Below the pieces are notes generated by a model, which saw only the letters and a program-made list of their open reading frames with translations, was not told the DNA's origin and did not search any database. This document shows positions 21,690 through 33,674 of a stretch of 64,000 bases of DNA, one piece after another. The first letter of the stretch is position 1. Each line of letters begins with the position of its first letter. Where the stretch lies: assembly GCA_963995525.1 (NCBI GenBank), contig OZ023206.1:27285595-27349594 (forward strand), written 5' to 3'. Made by a program: the position numbers and the translations under genes. The DNA comes from Escarpia spicata. Its lineage: Eukaryota; Annelida; Polychaeta; Sabellida; Siboglinidae.

Positions 21690-23693
21690 TCACATCGGTT
21701 TCTGATCATTGTGAGAACAGACATGTGATTTCAAACTATTAATGTATGCAAACTGTGCCCCACATATATCACATTTGTAGGGTTTCTCTCCGGTGTGGAT
21801 ACGAATATGCTTCTTCACATGAGAACTTTCTGAGAACTGTGCACCACAGGTATCACATTTGTAGGGTTTCGCCCCAGTATGAATACGGATATGCTTCTTC
21901 ACATGAGAACTTTCTGAGAACTGTGCACCACAGGTATCACATTTGTAGGGTTTCTCCCCAGTATGAATACGGATATGTTTCTTCACATGAGAACTTTCTG
22001 AGAACTGTGCACCACAGGTATCACATTTGTAAGGTTTCTCCCCAGTATGAATACGGATATGCTTCTTCAAATGAGAACTTTCTGAGAACTGTGCACCACA
22101 GGTATCACATTTGTAGGGTTTCTCCCCAGTATGAATACGGATATGCTTCTTCACATGAGAACTTTCTGAGAACTGTGCACCACAGGTATCACATTTGTAG
22201 GGTTTCTCCCCAGTGTGGACACGGATATGTCTCTTCACAGCACCTTTTTGTGAGAATCATACACCACAAGTATCACATTTGTAGGGTTTCTCCCCAGTGT
22301 GGACACGGAAATGTCTCTTCACAGCACCTTTTTGTGAGAATCATACACCACAAATATCACATTTGTAAGGTTTCTCCCCAGTGTGGACACGGAAATGTCT
22401 CTTCACAGCACCTTTTTGTGAGAATCATACACCACAAGTATCACATTTGTAACGTTTCTCCCCAGTGTGGACACGGAAATGTCTCTTCACAGCACCTTTT
22501 TGTGAGAATCATACACCACAAGTATCACATTTGTAATGTTTCTCCCCAGTGTGGACACGGAAATGTCTCTTCACAGCACCTTTTTGTGAGAATCATACAC
22601 CACAAGTATCACATTTGTAGGGTTTCTCCCCAGTGTGGACACGGAAATGTCTCTTCACAGCACCTTTTTGTGAGAATCATACACCACAAGTATCACATTT
22701 GTAGGGTTTCTCCCCAGTGTGGACACGGAAATGTCTCTTCACAGCACCTTTTTGTGAGAATCATACACCACAAGTATCACATTTGTAAGGTTTCTCCCCA
22801 GTGTGGACACGGAAATGTCTGTTCACAGCACCTTTTTGTGAGAATTATACACCACAAGTATCACATTTGTAAGGTTTCTCCCCAGTGTGGACACGGAAAT
22901 GTCTGTTCACAGCACCTTTTTGTGAGAATCATACACCACAAGTATCACATTTGTAACGTTTCTCCCCAGTGTGGACACGGAAATGTCTCTTCACAGCACC
23001 TTTTTGTGAGAATCATACACCACAAATATCACATTTGTAAGGTTTCTCCCCAGTGTGGACACGGAAATGTCTCTTCACAGCACCTTTTTGTGAGAATCAT
23101 ACACCACAAGTATCACATTTGTAACGTTTCTCCCCAGTGTGGACACGGAAATGTCTGTTCACAGCACCTTTTTGTGAGAATTATACACCACAAGTATCAC
23201 ATTTGTAAGGTTTCTCCCCAGTGTGGACACGGAAATGTCTGTTCACAGCACCTTTTTGTGAGAATCATACACCACAAGTATCACATTTGTAGGGTTTCTC
23301 CCCAGTGTGGACACGGAAATGTCTCTTCACAGCACCTTTTTGTGAGAATCATACACCACAAGTATCACATTTGTAGGGTTTCTCCACAGTATGGATACGG
23401 ATGTGATTCGTCAAATTATCATTTTCTGAGAATTGTGCCCCACGGGTTTCACATTTGAATAGTTTCTCACCAGAGTGTTTGCGTACTACATGTAGCGCTA
23501 AGTCACCACTGCTTAAAAACCGTTTATCACAAATGTCACATTTCAATCTTTTCTCAGCGGTACCCATCTGCACATTCGCAGACATATTGAAACTTTTTAT
23601 CTTTCTAACCTGTTTCCACACATCACATTTGCAGTGGTTGCACTTGAAATGTAGTGTTTTTTTGTTCTCAAAATGAGTAACACTATCAGACAT
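21690..23693 (-). pseudogene. C2H2 zinc-finger gene copy B, broken by repeated TGA codons
   Basis: Starts at ATG 23693 (MSDSVTHF), followed by a Cys-rich patch (CNHCKC), finger 1 (CDICDKRF) and a degenerate finger 2 (CETR). The first following finger then reads CDTCGV-stop. Fourteen successive fingers carry the same in-frame TGA (first met near 23345, last at 22257-22259). After them the frame is open again for 182 codons: five near-identical SESSHxKKH fingers and the terminal CDICGAQFAYINSLKSH finger shared with copy A. A full-length protein would need 14 readthroughs. At most a short N-terminal product of about 114 residues is possible. Confidence 0.82.
22239..23360 (-). repeat. 84-bp zinc-finger minisatellite, 14 units each with TGA
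   Basis: Units repeat every 84 bases and are almost identical. Each contains GAATCATACACC (GAATTATACACC in units 8 and 12, counted from the left), whose reverse complement places TGA where copy A has CGT/CGA (Arg) after CDTCGV. Variation is limited to a few sites (AGGG, AAGG, AACG or AATG before TTTCTCC; CTCTTCAC or CTGTTCAC). The array has been homogenised after it became non-coding. Confidence 0.9.
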
Positions 23694-24299
23694 CACATAA
23701 TCCTGTGAAACGGGCCAATAAACAAAATAGCACCTAGAGATAGTATTAAAATCTGGCGTTTTTTTAAAGAAATGTGACAGCACAGCACTATTGCATACAA
23801 ACAAATAAAAGTGAAATGAAAGTTCTTATATAGCGCAGTATCCAGGGACTTGGCTCGACGTTCTACGTTGCATTGTTGCACATAACTGGACAAGTGTTGT
23901 TGTTGTCAATGCGCGCGAGTGTTGGCAGCGTTGTCACTTTATTGTTGACAACTTGACACTTCTCTCACAATGTTCTGAAACAAAATATGTAAGTAATTAT
24001 TAATGGAGTCAAAGACAATGAGACCACCAGACGTTTGAAAGAGAGTATCTAAATTAAATAGACAATCACACCAACACGTAGTTGTAAACTAACTATCAAC
24101 TTGCATTATCAAAACATATTCGCTTTTTCTTTGACAACACTTGTGTTACAAATTCACAAAAAGTGCTTCTGATGTACAGTAGTATAAAAACAAAAATATA
24201 AGTAAGTGACACCACCAGACGTCATTCGAAAGAGGTTTAGCATAAATAACAGAGTGCAAAGAACGAAGACTGGGAAATGAGTATTGTGGAAAGGATGGA
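23694..24299. other. 5' flank of zinc-finger copy B
   Basis: Matches 3960-4420 of copy A up to about 24160, then the LINE-derived insert begins. No TATA box or first exon was identified with confidence. Confidence 0.4.
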
Positions 24300-24515
24300 A
24301 ACGGACTTTATAACGACATATCCGGTCATTTGCCTATATTTTGTTTAAATGGTAAACGGAAATCACCCAAACCATTATACGAGCCGCTTACCCTCAAATA
24401 TACGTCAGTTTCCGAAGCATCTATCCATCACATAACTTCCGCTCTTAGAGAAATAGATTGGACTCACTTACATCGGTTAGATAATGCATTTAAAAAATGG
24501 GCCAAGACGCCCTGA
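24300..24515 (+). pseudogene. LINE endonuclease C-terminal fragment
   Basis: The frame reads YNDISGHLPIF, the conserved end of the apurinic endonuclease domain of LINEs (normally SDHLPI), followed by a linker (YEPLTLKYTSVSEASIHHI). A copy-B-specific insertion of about 335 bases; copy A has the uninterrupted site near 4420-4430. Confidence 0.7.
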
Positions 24516-25639
24516 AGTCCTTTGGACTAATATGTCTATATGTGACCCCGGCTGACCAAATTAGTGATAAGTCGGAAAAAATTGTAACTGTTCTTACATT
24601 CTTGTAAACGTTGGGTAGAGTGCTTTACACGGTTTTAAAAATTATGATTGCTACAAAAATGGTTCAAAAAGTGAAAATGAAGTTTTACATTATATATGCA
24701 ACTGGATTGTGTGGAAATATTACATGCATGACATTCAAATGTGGCACACAGTATGTATGTTATGTCGCATTGATACACTAGAAGTACAAATGTGCTGCTA
24801 CAAAACTTATCAAGTTATGCCAAATTATGTCTTTATGTGTAAAACTACAAGGACAGATTATTTGAGAGCAAAAGGTAGCATCAGACACTGGGACAGTGTG
24901 ACTTCTGCATGGCTAAATGGATGCAATAGTGCTTTGAAGTTAGTTCTTCTGCCAACTATCCTTTTAACACAAGCCTATAGGTTTAGTGGCTGCCAGCACA
25001 CTACTGAGCCTAAACTACCATGCAGGTGTAAAAAAAGTCCTGATGTATTTGAACTTGAGCCACTAATTAATTGTCCACCAAGCAGTAGCATAGCAGTTTT
25101 ATAATAATAATCCACAAGTTAAGTGGCAGTGATCTTCTTTTTATCATTCATGTGATGTTTATTGTGAGCAGGGCGGACAAATGGTTATCATACGTAGACA
25201 GGTACGGAAAGAAACTGACGTTTTCTATAAAAAGAACATGTTTGCCTACCAGTGGCATGTATTTCCTATTGTTGCCGTTTCTGCCGGGCAGAAATCAAGA
25301 AACCCAAATGTTTTTTGGTGAATAGTTACAGACCATAAAGGGTTATGATGGAAGTAAAATGTTGACATGTTTACTGTTCACTTATTGCACCATATCTTGC
25401 ATTTAGAGGAATAACTATAATAGAAAAAAATGTGGCCTAAGAATAACTAATTTCACAAACTTCCTGCTTATATAAAACAACTGCATAAAAATAGATATAT
25501 ATGCAAGATACTGACTCCACATGTGACAGATGTTTTGGGAAGGGGAATTGCTTCCCAGCTGGCACCCACTAGACCCCTGGACAGTTGGGCTTACATTCTA
25601 AGGGATCATCCTGAAACAACCAAATGTCAACCATTAGAA
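24516..25639. other. Repeat-derived sequence of copy B, no gene
   Basis: 24495-24875 matches 4430-4865. A 131-codon frame starting at 24709 contains KKSPDVFELEPLIN, and the minus strand at 7543-7725 contains a similar KHPDVFVVELIIN. The two stretches are therefore copies of an unidentified repeat in opposite orientation. No recognised domain. Confidence 0.45.
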
Positions 25640-25925
25640 GAGTTGATATAGTTCCATTATGCACAAGAAATCTGTATTTTATTTAATCATTCTAGTGTCA
25701 TCAGCATATAGCAGAACATACATTTTCATCATCATCAATACTAAGGTTGTTGTAAATTTCACCAGCTGCCATGTCAAGTCCCTTATAATTATGACTAACA
25801 CTCTGTTCAAAATCATTCAGGTAAATAACAAATAACAAAGGAGACAAGTTTTGTCCTTGTGGTAACTCTACATCACATGAGAAGAAGGCTGACACAGCCC
25901 CCCGCAAAATGCAAAATTTGTACAC
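25640..25925 (-). pseudogene. Non-LTR reverse transcriptase fragment
   Basis: The minus strand reads AVSAFFSCDVELPQGQNLSP, then LLFVIYLNDFEQS (RT region B), and further down a LLYADDTRMI box in another frame (about 25690). It is the inverted counterpart of 5450-5760 in copy A. Confidence 0.75.
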
Positions 25926-26339
25926 TATCTAGTGATGTGGTTTTGAGAAGAGCCATTGAGACTATCCCCTAGCAGTAGATGTTGTATATTGTGCCAGAAA
26001 AGGAACCTTGAAGCCTCTGCCAGTGACCAATTACAGATTAGTCACAGTTTCCATTAGGCAATAAAAATAGGCAAAATGTAACTTTTTTACCAGTTTTGGG
26101 GTCCTTTGAGGCCCTAGGGAGCCCTTAGATTGAGTCAATCAAATACAGATTTCTCGTGCATAGTGGCAGTACCCTAACATACGTCTATGCAAAATTAGAA
26201 AAAAGTTGCAGAACAGTTTCTGAGATACGGCAGCTAACGGCGGACGTCGGACACAGAGTGATGGCAATAGTCCCCTGGACTTTTGGCCCATAGGACTAAA
26301 AACTGCATGTAGTATTCTTTGAACTGATGTCCATGAGCA

Positions 26340-26669
26340 TATTCATCCCCTGTTCACACGGTTAAATGTACTAAAATTTAAGGATATTTATGAAATAGAA
26401 ACTGCCAAATTTATGTATAATTATAATCATAACAATCTGCCAGTGTCGTTATCTAACATTTTTACTCTAACCTGTGATATTCACAATCACGACACAAGGC
26501 AACTTAGACATATTCATCCAATCAGCAGTTCCACCCTACGATTATTAAATAGTTTATTATGCAATGGGTCGATAGTATGGCATAATATTTTGCCCGATAT
26601 TAAAAACAAACCTACTATTACGAGCTTCGTATCTTCTCTAAAGTCGTGTCTTAAAATACTATGTCTATG
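26340..26669 (+). pseudogene. LINE ORF2 C-terminal fragment
   Basis: An open frame of about 100 codons ends at 26669. It carries the C-terminal pattern of CR1/RTE-like elements: LNVLKFKDIYEIETAKFMY, then HNHDTRQLRHI, then WHNILPDIKNKPTITSFVS and LK-x-x-L. Present only in copy B, between sequences that are adjacent in copy A (about 9460). Confidence 0.72.
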
Positions 26670-27999
26670 AAGATACTACACCGTATTAAATGTGTTATCA
26701 CTTTTGTGTTTGTTATTATTGTTCTTCTGCAATCTAGCATTATTTAGTTCTGTTGTATATATGTGAAAAAAGTTCATTGTTAGGTCTGCCAACCACGTCA
26801 CTACTGTTACTTATTATTTATGGTAGTGTATTAACTGTCTGCTTGTAGTTATTAATTGCACGTTGTATCTACAACAATTCAGTTTACCGTTATCAGTGGT
26901 TGGCAGCGACCAGTGATTCAAGTTATACTGTTTCTGTTGTAACATTGTACATCTACTGGTAACAGCCTTGGCTTGTTACCAGGAATAGTACAGATTGTAC
27001 ACACTTTGTCTTTCATTTATCTTCTGTATTATACAATACCAAAATAAAACACCAACCACCAAAACACCAACCGACTGGGTGATGTCTACAACCTAAAAAA
27101 GACTAACTACCGGTAGGCAGAAACAAAGTACCAGGAATAGTTTTTAAAAATACAATGATAATTATATTTAAAATTAAAATAAATAAAGAATTGAGGCTAC
27201 CCAGAGTTATCCTAGGTCTTTCTGGTCCATAATAATTTAATAACACTACATTAAACAAAGGTTCTAACCTACTCGTCACACATTTAATATAGAAATGTAT
27301 TTGTGTACTGAAAATAACACAGTAATAACAATGGTATTTCCATACAAATTGTGTTGCCCTTTTATATGAATTATATTTGTATTAGATAGTTGTAGAAAGA
27401 CTTTGTGTCATCTGCATGGACTTTACATTATAAAACTAGACAGGTCACAGTATTCTGGTCAATCATAGACATTAAATGCTGCTAAAAATAATCAATAATT
27501 GTGAATGTGATTTTTATTCACAATTGTTTGTCTAATTTTTATAGAATGGTTTATTGCAATTATTGCTGAAATATGATTTGTCATGATTTTGTAAAATTTG
27601 TTATTGACATTTTAAGGTTGGTTGAGGTTATTTACATATTTATTATTAATAGTTTGTTATTTTTTGTGTTTAACCAATTAAATTTAGGGAATTAATTCTC
27701 ACTGCAATCTCGGTAGATATCAACTTTGAAGGTTATATATATATATGAATCACTACTCAAATACTAGGGCCTGGGAGTACAAATGTCCAACAAAATATAG
27801 TTTCAACTTGAGACATAGTTCTATAATGCAACAGATGTCAACACAAAAGCATCATATTGGTGATGGTGGAGAAAACATATACCGTATTTCAATTAAAAAA
27901 ACACCTGTAATCATCATCAAAGGAATGATACAAATTGTTCAGTGAAGCTTGGTCAGCAAAACTGGCATTTTCTCACACAACGAGGCTGTTCATACCAGC
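26670..27999. other. LINE 3' tail and duplicated flank, no gene
   Basis: Up to about 27253 the sequence looks like the 3' untranslated part of the preceding LINE fragment. From 27255 it matches 9461 onward. Nothing else recognised. Confidence 0.4.
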
Positions 28000-28310
28000 C
28001 ATAGTGAATTTTGCAGATATATCTTCATTTTAAAACGTGTGTATTTGCTGTGGGTAGCCCATGTCATGAGAAAGACATATGACAACATAACCAAAATAGC
28101 ACTACTTAAGATGGACACCTGCACTGAAAGAAAACGAGGATGGACCCCAAAACCTGGAGAAAGACTGGGGAGTGTGAAGAAAGAATTAAAACGACTACAT
28201 CTAACTTCTAACCTGGGCCCTGGGGTCAGGCTGAAACACAAGGTGCACACAGGAGGGGGGAGGACCACTATCTTCGCCCTATGTGTCAGTGGGCATGAGG
28301 AGGGGTAAAT
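28000..28310 (+). pseudogene. LINE ORF2 C-terminal fragment (duplicate of 10240-10545)
   Basis: Open for about 119 codons: VAHVMRKTYDNITKIALL, RKRGWTPKPGERLGSVKKEL, and a final FALCVSGHEEG. The pattern is a LINE tail (GHVxRK ... RKRG ... EELK ... GHEE). The frame in copy A has an extra insertion, so it decayed independently. Confidence 0.65.
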
Positions 28311-28974
28311 AAGTATTTTCCATTAAAAAAAGTTTTTCACTCAAAACAGCTTTGTTACCAATCTGTTTGTCTTTGACTTTGGACTTCATGAAATAACAGT
28401 TAGAATTTCGAAATTTTATCCTGGCAGTTTTTCAGAATGTTTACAAAACATGTAAAAACTAACAGTGTTATGGACACCCTGCTCAACATTCAACACTCGG
28501 CCATCGCCATCGCATTCAAGTGAATGTGACTATCTCTGGTATAAACACATTATTATTGCTCACCAAAATAAAAAAGCATGCCGCGTGTGTGAGTGCTTAG
28601 CCTTAGACTCAGTGTGACACTCGGTCTCATGCCGATATTGATATGATGGGTTATTGATACCGTGGCATCACCCATTTATCGCCCACGTGTCATAAGAAAA
28701 ATAGAAAAGACAACAGCTTACCCAACTACAGTAATGACATGGGTTGCCATGTAAAGATAAACTAAAATTTTAGGCATTGTCGAACGCCAAGTCTCAATAA
28801 TTCATGTTAGCCCATGAATACGCTGTGTGAAATCGAACACTTATAAACTAACAAATGTTATGTGTGTAGCCGCGATCACCTTCACGCCGTGGCGTGGCGC
28901 CACCGCTTGTTATAAGACTCCACAAGGTAGAGCCACCGTTGAAAGCTGCCACAACCAAGGAGCTGATAGCTTCG

Positions 28975-30290
28975 ATTATCCAGGCGGTTTACGACGAGGC
29001 GACATTCCAAGTAGGGTAGCTATTATGTGGAGATGCTCCCTTGATGAAAATGTAACGCCACTTAGCTTTAATGTTGATTGGATCACTGGTATTCAGCTTC
29101 AGTTTGGTAGCCAGGTTTATGTTATTATGTGTATAGATATGCCTTTTGATTCACGTGAAAATGAAGATATTTATTTAGAGAACTTGGGTATAATGAAAGC
29201 TATTATTGATGACCTAGTGTATAAATGCATATATATTGTGAGAGATTGGAACTCTGATATTAGTAGCAATGTATCTTTATTTGGTAATTACATTAGGAGC
29301 TTTTGCGCTGAAAACAACTTAATATTGTCTAGTGAGTCGTATCTCCCCAATGATACGTTTACTCATCACAGAGAAGCATATTGCATACCACATCATGGCT
29401 AGACCATTGTATTTCTACAAGAGATGCAAATGATATAATAAAAAGTCTGAAGATATAGAACACCCTTAATAATGCAGATCATTTTCCCGTGTGTACTGAT
29501 GTGTCCATAAAGAGTAAGCCAGAGGTGGACTGCTCGACTAGGAGCAAGTCACACCGACTTGCATGGGATAATTAATGTACGTTACTCATGCAGGTAAATA
29601 TTAATATTGTACATTAACTGGTCTCATATAAAATATCTAGGCCATATTATTTACAATGTTGCTAAAGATTACAAAGATATAAGATATATGCACGTGGTAA
29701 TGTATATTACTACTCAGGAAATTGTATATGTGCATTGATGATGTAAAAATTAAGCTGTTCAATACCTTTTGCTCGTCAATGTACACATCCCAACTATGGT
29801 GGAATCATAACGGTTACAGTATCCACAAATTACATGTTTGTTATAACAATGTGTTCAGAAGATTACTTCAATTACCGAGATATTGCACCGCTTCAGGCAT
29901 GTTTGCAGAAAGACTTGTTCCGGACTGTAAAGCAGTCATTCGAAATCTTGTTTACAAATTAATGAAACGTTTAGATAAATTAGAAAACTCTCTGGTAGTA
30001 GCTGTAGCGGGTATAGACATCAGGTGGATCTCCAGGATTAGAAGACGATGGGTTAAGTCCATACACGTACACAACGACCTTCTGTAGGAGCCGTGCCAGT
30101 GGTACTGTGTGGCTACGTGGTGTTTTTATCTTTTTCTTATTTTTCTCATATATATGTATACTTTTTAATGTATAATGTGCTTCTACTATTAATATAGCTG
30201 TTGCCTGTTGTGTGGATATATGTTCCGACATATGTATCACTATACATATTTATGCCTGAAATAAAACATTGAAGTGAATTGAAATAAATC
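28975..30290 (+). mobile_element. LINE with large internal deletion
   Basis: Bases 28996-29420 encode a LINE endonuclease piece (GGLRRGDIPSRVAIMW, then IYIVRDWNSDI and NDTFTHHREA, and a LDH-like continuation after a stop). Bases 29722-30087 encode the extreme C-terminus of the RT protein (LFNTFCSSMYTSQLWW, VCYNNVFRRLLQLPR). The whole RT core between is missing. The 3' end has AATAAAACATTGAAGTGAA near 30260. Absent from copy A. Confidence 0.7.
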
Positions 30291-31154
30291 AAAGCTCGTG
30301 CGTAATTTCGGTCGTAGGCATTCGGTGGGTGGCGCCGGCAACCAATGGCGGATCTAGGATGTGGTCAGGTAGGGGACGCTGCTGACTACATCAGTCTTAA
30401 TGAACCCTGAAGCAACGATGAAGTGGTACTGACGCTCCGGTTCTCATTTCCCCCAAACCCCCCTCTATTAATTTCGTTCCCGCGCCATTGGTTGAGCCAA
30501 TCATCTCGTCGCAGATCAAAATTGGGCAGTTTGGGTTTCATAGTTAATATTACGTGTAATGTTCTTTCAGGAAGGAGAATTAAGTGCACGAACTTAGGGA
30601 AGTCTATTATACAACCGTTTCAAATTGATGTGCATCCTTGACGCTCACCAAAAACCTCCAACTGTACCCCGTGAGTCCGCGCCTGGCACAGTGCACCTAG
30701 CCATATCCCTTCCTCGATTTTTGATTAATTTCGTAAAACCATAGTTATGTTTGCCGACTGGTCATTGGTGGATTTATTGCGATCTCTGCGATATCTCAGC
30801 TACACTATAATTTAAATATCCTTAAATATCCCGCCATCCGATCCCTTGTGGGATCCAGCTAATTGGTCGCGTCAACCCTAGTTGTTTGTCTACGTGACTG
30901 CACCCGTTGAACCAACATGTTATCTCCGAAGCATGACTGATGAAATACTCGCCCATTTCCGTAATCAATCTACTTGTTTCTGGGAGAATAATCACACGAT
31001 GGAACGATGTCACGAGCACTCCACAGCTATTACGTGAACCCGGACGTTCAGTAAAGACTTGCCAACAACTGACCTATCCATTACGTGACCTGTTGCCTAG
31101 CAAGACCTCCACCAAGCCATCAAAATTGGACGACGAACACGTGGTGGCTTCGGA
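30291..31154. other. Copy-B-specific sequence, unidentified
   Basis: No counterpart in copy A and no coding domain. It sits between the truncated LINE and the resumption of duplicated sequence at about 31155. It could be part of the same or another insertion. Confidence 0.4.
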
Positions 31155-31693
31155 CTTTCCGTCGTATATTTTGTTGAAATTCCTGTCCCAAAAGTGCTTT
31201 TATAATAAAAAAAAACACTGGGCAGAGTTTTTAAAGTGACAACTGTATGCGAGAATGTTTGACTTAAGAGATGCCATGCAGCAAAAGTAATGTAATTGAC
31301 GTATATGGCCGTTATCAACATTGTTGGCAAAGGAAGAGCTTGACAAAGGTCTCGCGCAAATTGTTGACTGTGACGTAAGCAAACCGCGACGTAGTGGATA
31401 CATTACTTGTCTAGCACGTGCTGGCCTCTTGCGGTTTTACAGAGAAATGTCGTGAGAACAGCCGTGAGAATACACGAACGACATTTTATTTGTTCACACA
31501 CAAATTACAAAAAAAAATATTACAGAAAATTGGGAAGAGCATAATTAAATTGCAGTGTAACTCCAGAGATTTTCAAGAAACCCCACGGAGCTTATCGTGA
31601 GAACCACCTATAGTACTGGACAATATTATTGGTCGTAGAATGGTGCAACAAATTATAAATTATGTGTGAAACTCTGCAAGTTCACAACAAATA

Positions 31694-32226
31694 GCGAGAT
31701 TAGATTGCAAACTGTGCCAAATAAAACAAACTAAAAATAACAACGAAATGTATTTTTTCATAACATAACGATGCATATCTTACTTTTTTTTTTATTTGCT
31801 AGCATTATAAACACTTATTCGTGAAATTAATTTTTTTTTATAAAATGATATAAATAAATTTGACATAAGATAAAACATAGTTTGCAGCGTGTATCAATAT
31901 CAGTATCATACGCTACGGCGCCCTAATAGAAACACTCTCTAACCCCTCCTCCAACAAATATACAGCGAGATTAGATTGCAAACTGTGCCAAATAAAACAA
32001 AAAATAACAACGAAGTGTAATTTCTAATAACATAACGATGCACATTTAAAAAAAAAAATTATATTTGCTAGCACTGTAAACATTTATTCGTGAACATAAC
32101 TGTTTTTTTTATACAAAATGATGTCAATAAATTCGACATAAAACACAAATAGTTTGCAGCGTGTATCAATATCAGTATCATACGCTACGGCGCCCTAATA
32201 GACACACCTCTGACCCCCCTTAACAG
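31694..32226 (+). repeat. ~265-bp tandem duplication
   Basis: Unit 1 (31694-31962) and unit 2 (31963-32226) both start AGCGAGATTAGATTGCAAAC and share CAGTATCATACGCTACGGCG near their ends. An inverted, more divergent relative lies at about 36690-36915. Probably part of a dispersed repeat. Confidence 0.8.
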
Positions 32227-32317
32227 ACCGGTGTAGTGAGCCAGGTCGTCATAGCTGTCTGAAGTCGCTGCCAGTTCGTCGCTTTACACGCGCGCTCAAC
32301 CGTGCGAGACGATACTA

Positions 32318-33674
32318 CAGTCATTTGCAAAAGTTTAAGACCAGGCACGATTTTTTGAAGAAATTTGACAAAACTATGATTTGTTTGCCTTCACATAACA
32401 TGATATCAGTTTATTTCGCCAAATAAACGTAGTACAACATAATATGAAACTTTATGTCATCCAAAAGTGTCAGTGTCTCTACTTTTCAGTATTTAGTGTG
32501 GCCTCCTTTGCTGTCAATGACCGCCTGGATGCGATATGGCATGCTAGAAACCAGAGATTCGCAGTACTCCTGGGTGATTTCGGTGACCCAAACGTCCTTG
32601 ATAGCTTGTTTCAAGTTTTGAGCGCTGGATGGTTGTTTGTCTGCCATCTTATCCTTCATTATAGTCCACCGGTTCACAATGGGATTTAGATCTGGGCTGT
32701 TCCCAGGCCATTCCAGCACGGAGATTTTGTTCTTCTTGGGGAAACCAGTGGCTACCTTGGATCGGTGACAAGGAGCGCCATCTTGCATGGAAATCGTACA
32801 TTTGTCGATATCCATATCCAGTTTCAGCTTCTCCTTCAGCAACTCCACGTACCTAGGTCCATTCATAATGGTGTTAGGTGGAATAAAATACAGACCAGAA
32901 GGGCCAAAACATGACGTGGCACCCCAAATCATCTGACTTGGCGGGTGTTTCATTGTGGCTGCTGTATATTTCTCATCAAATCGCTTACCTACTGGCCGCC
33001 TAACATGCCTCTTGCGAGGTATAAACTGCTGCATGGTCGATTCATCTGAGAACAACACTTTCTTCCACTGCGCGAGAATCCAGTCTCTTTTTTCATCACA
33101 GGTGTCAGGCGTGGCTTCCGGGCCGGCTTGCGGGACTTGAGCCCAAATTCCTTGCTGAGACGTCTCGAAACAGTACTGAGACTTATTTCCGTACCTTGTA
33201 AGCATAAAGCAGCCCGAATTTTCTTGCATGAGCTCATTGGCGAGCACATCACGATGCGTCTCATTGCGTGGTCATCCCTGAGCGTAGTTTTCCGTGGACG
33301 ACCACTCCTTTTACTGTCACGAAAAGTGCCATCAGTATTGAATTTGACGATGGCGTTGTGCACGGCTGTCTTGGAATAACGTAATTTAGCACTAAGGTCT
33401 CTTTCCGTATATCCTTCTCCACGTAGAGTCACTATTTATGCCCTTAGAACCTCTGTCAAAGACGATTTTGTGCCCATTTCAGGGATGAAGACAAAACTGA
33501 AAAACACCTAATCGATACTGACAGCAGCGAACAAATGACCTGGAAGTACTGACTAGGCGTATTGCTTCAAGGCCCAAATAGGATGATGCAATCCAGACAT
33601 TATCTGATGCAATCTGATGCCATACCATAAAATACTTAAAATCGTGCCTGGTCTTAAACTTTTGCAAATGACTG
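32318..33674 (-). mobile_element. Tc1/mariner transposon with intact TIRs
   Basis: Ends CAGTCATTTGCAAAAGTTTA and its perfect inverted copy; the inverted repeats extend for about 38 bases. TA flanks both sides (32316-32317 and 33675-33676), as Tc1 requires. Length 1357 bases, normal for the family, with one transposase gene on the minus strand. Confidence 0.93.
32486..33477 (-). pseudogene. Tc1 transposase, three inactivating lesions
   Basis: The start is ATG 33477 (MGTKSSL). The N-terminal helix-turn-helix half (TLRGEGYTERDLSAKLRYSK) and an SGRPRKTT linker are clear. Catalytic residues: first Asp in LFSDEST, second Asp in QDGAPCHRS. The third position, Glu in active DD34E enzymes, is Val (SPDLNPIVNRW). 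Other lesions are a TAA at 33436-33438, 13 codons after the start, and a one-base frame shift in an A run near 33100 that joins the two long open frames. The stop is at 32486. Long perfect TIRs contrast with the dead enzyme. Confidence 0.88.

Larger units (their letters stand above)
21424..31722 (+). repeat. Segmental duplication, copy B
   Basis: Partner of 1498-12092 in the same orientation. Extra sequence relative to copy A includes a LINE endonuclease piece (about 24163-24497), a LINE C-terminal piece (about 26298-27253) and an internally deleted LINE plus further sequence (about 29005-31155). At each joint the uninterrupted sequence is visible in copy A, so these are later insertions in B or exact losses in A. 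Confidence 0.85.

Noticed and set aside
22239..23360. TGA codons as selenocysteine or a recoded array
   Set aside because: They stand at an Arg position of a finger whose other copies read CGT or CGA. No SECIS-like structure was recognised, and 14 such residues in tandem would be without precedent. Decay of one unit followed by amplification explains it.
22239..23360. Regular 84-base repeats as a CRISPR-like array
   Set aside because: The units have no variable spacers and translate as zinc fingers; the genome is eukaryotic.
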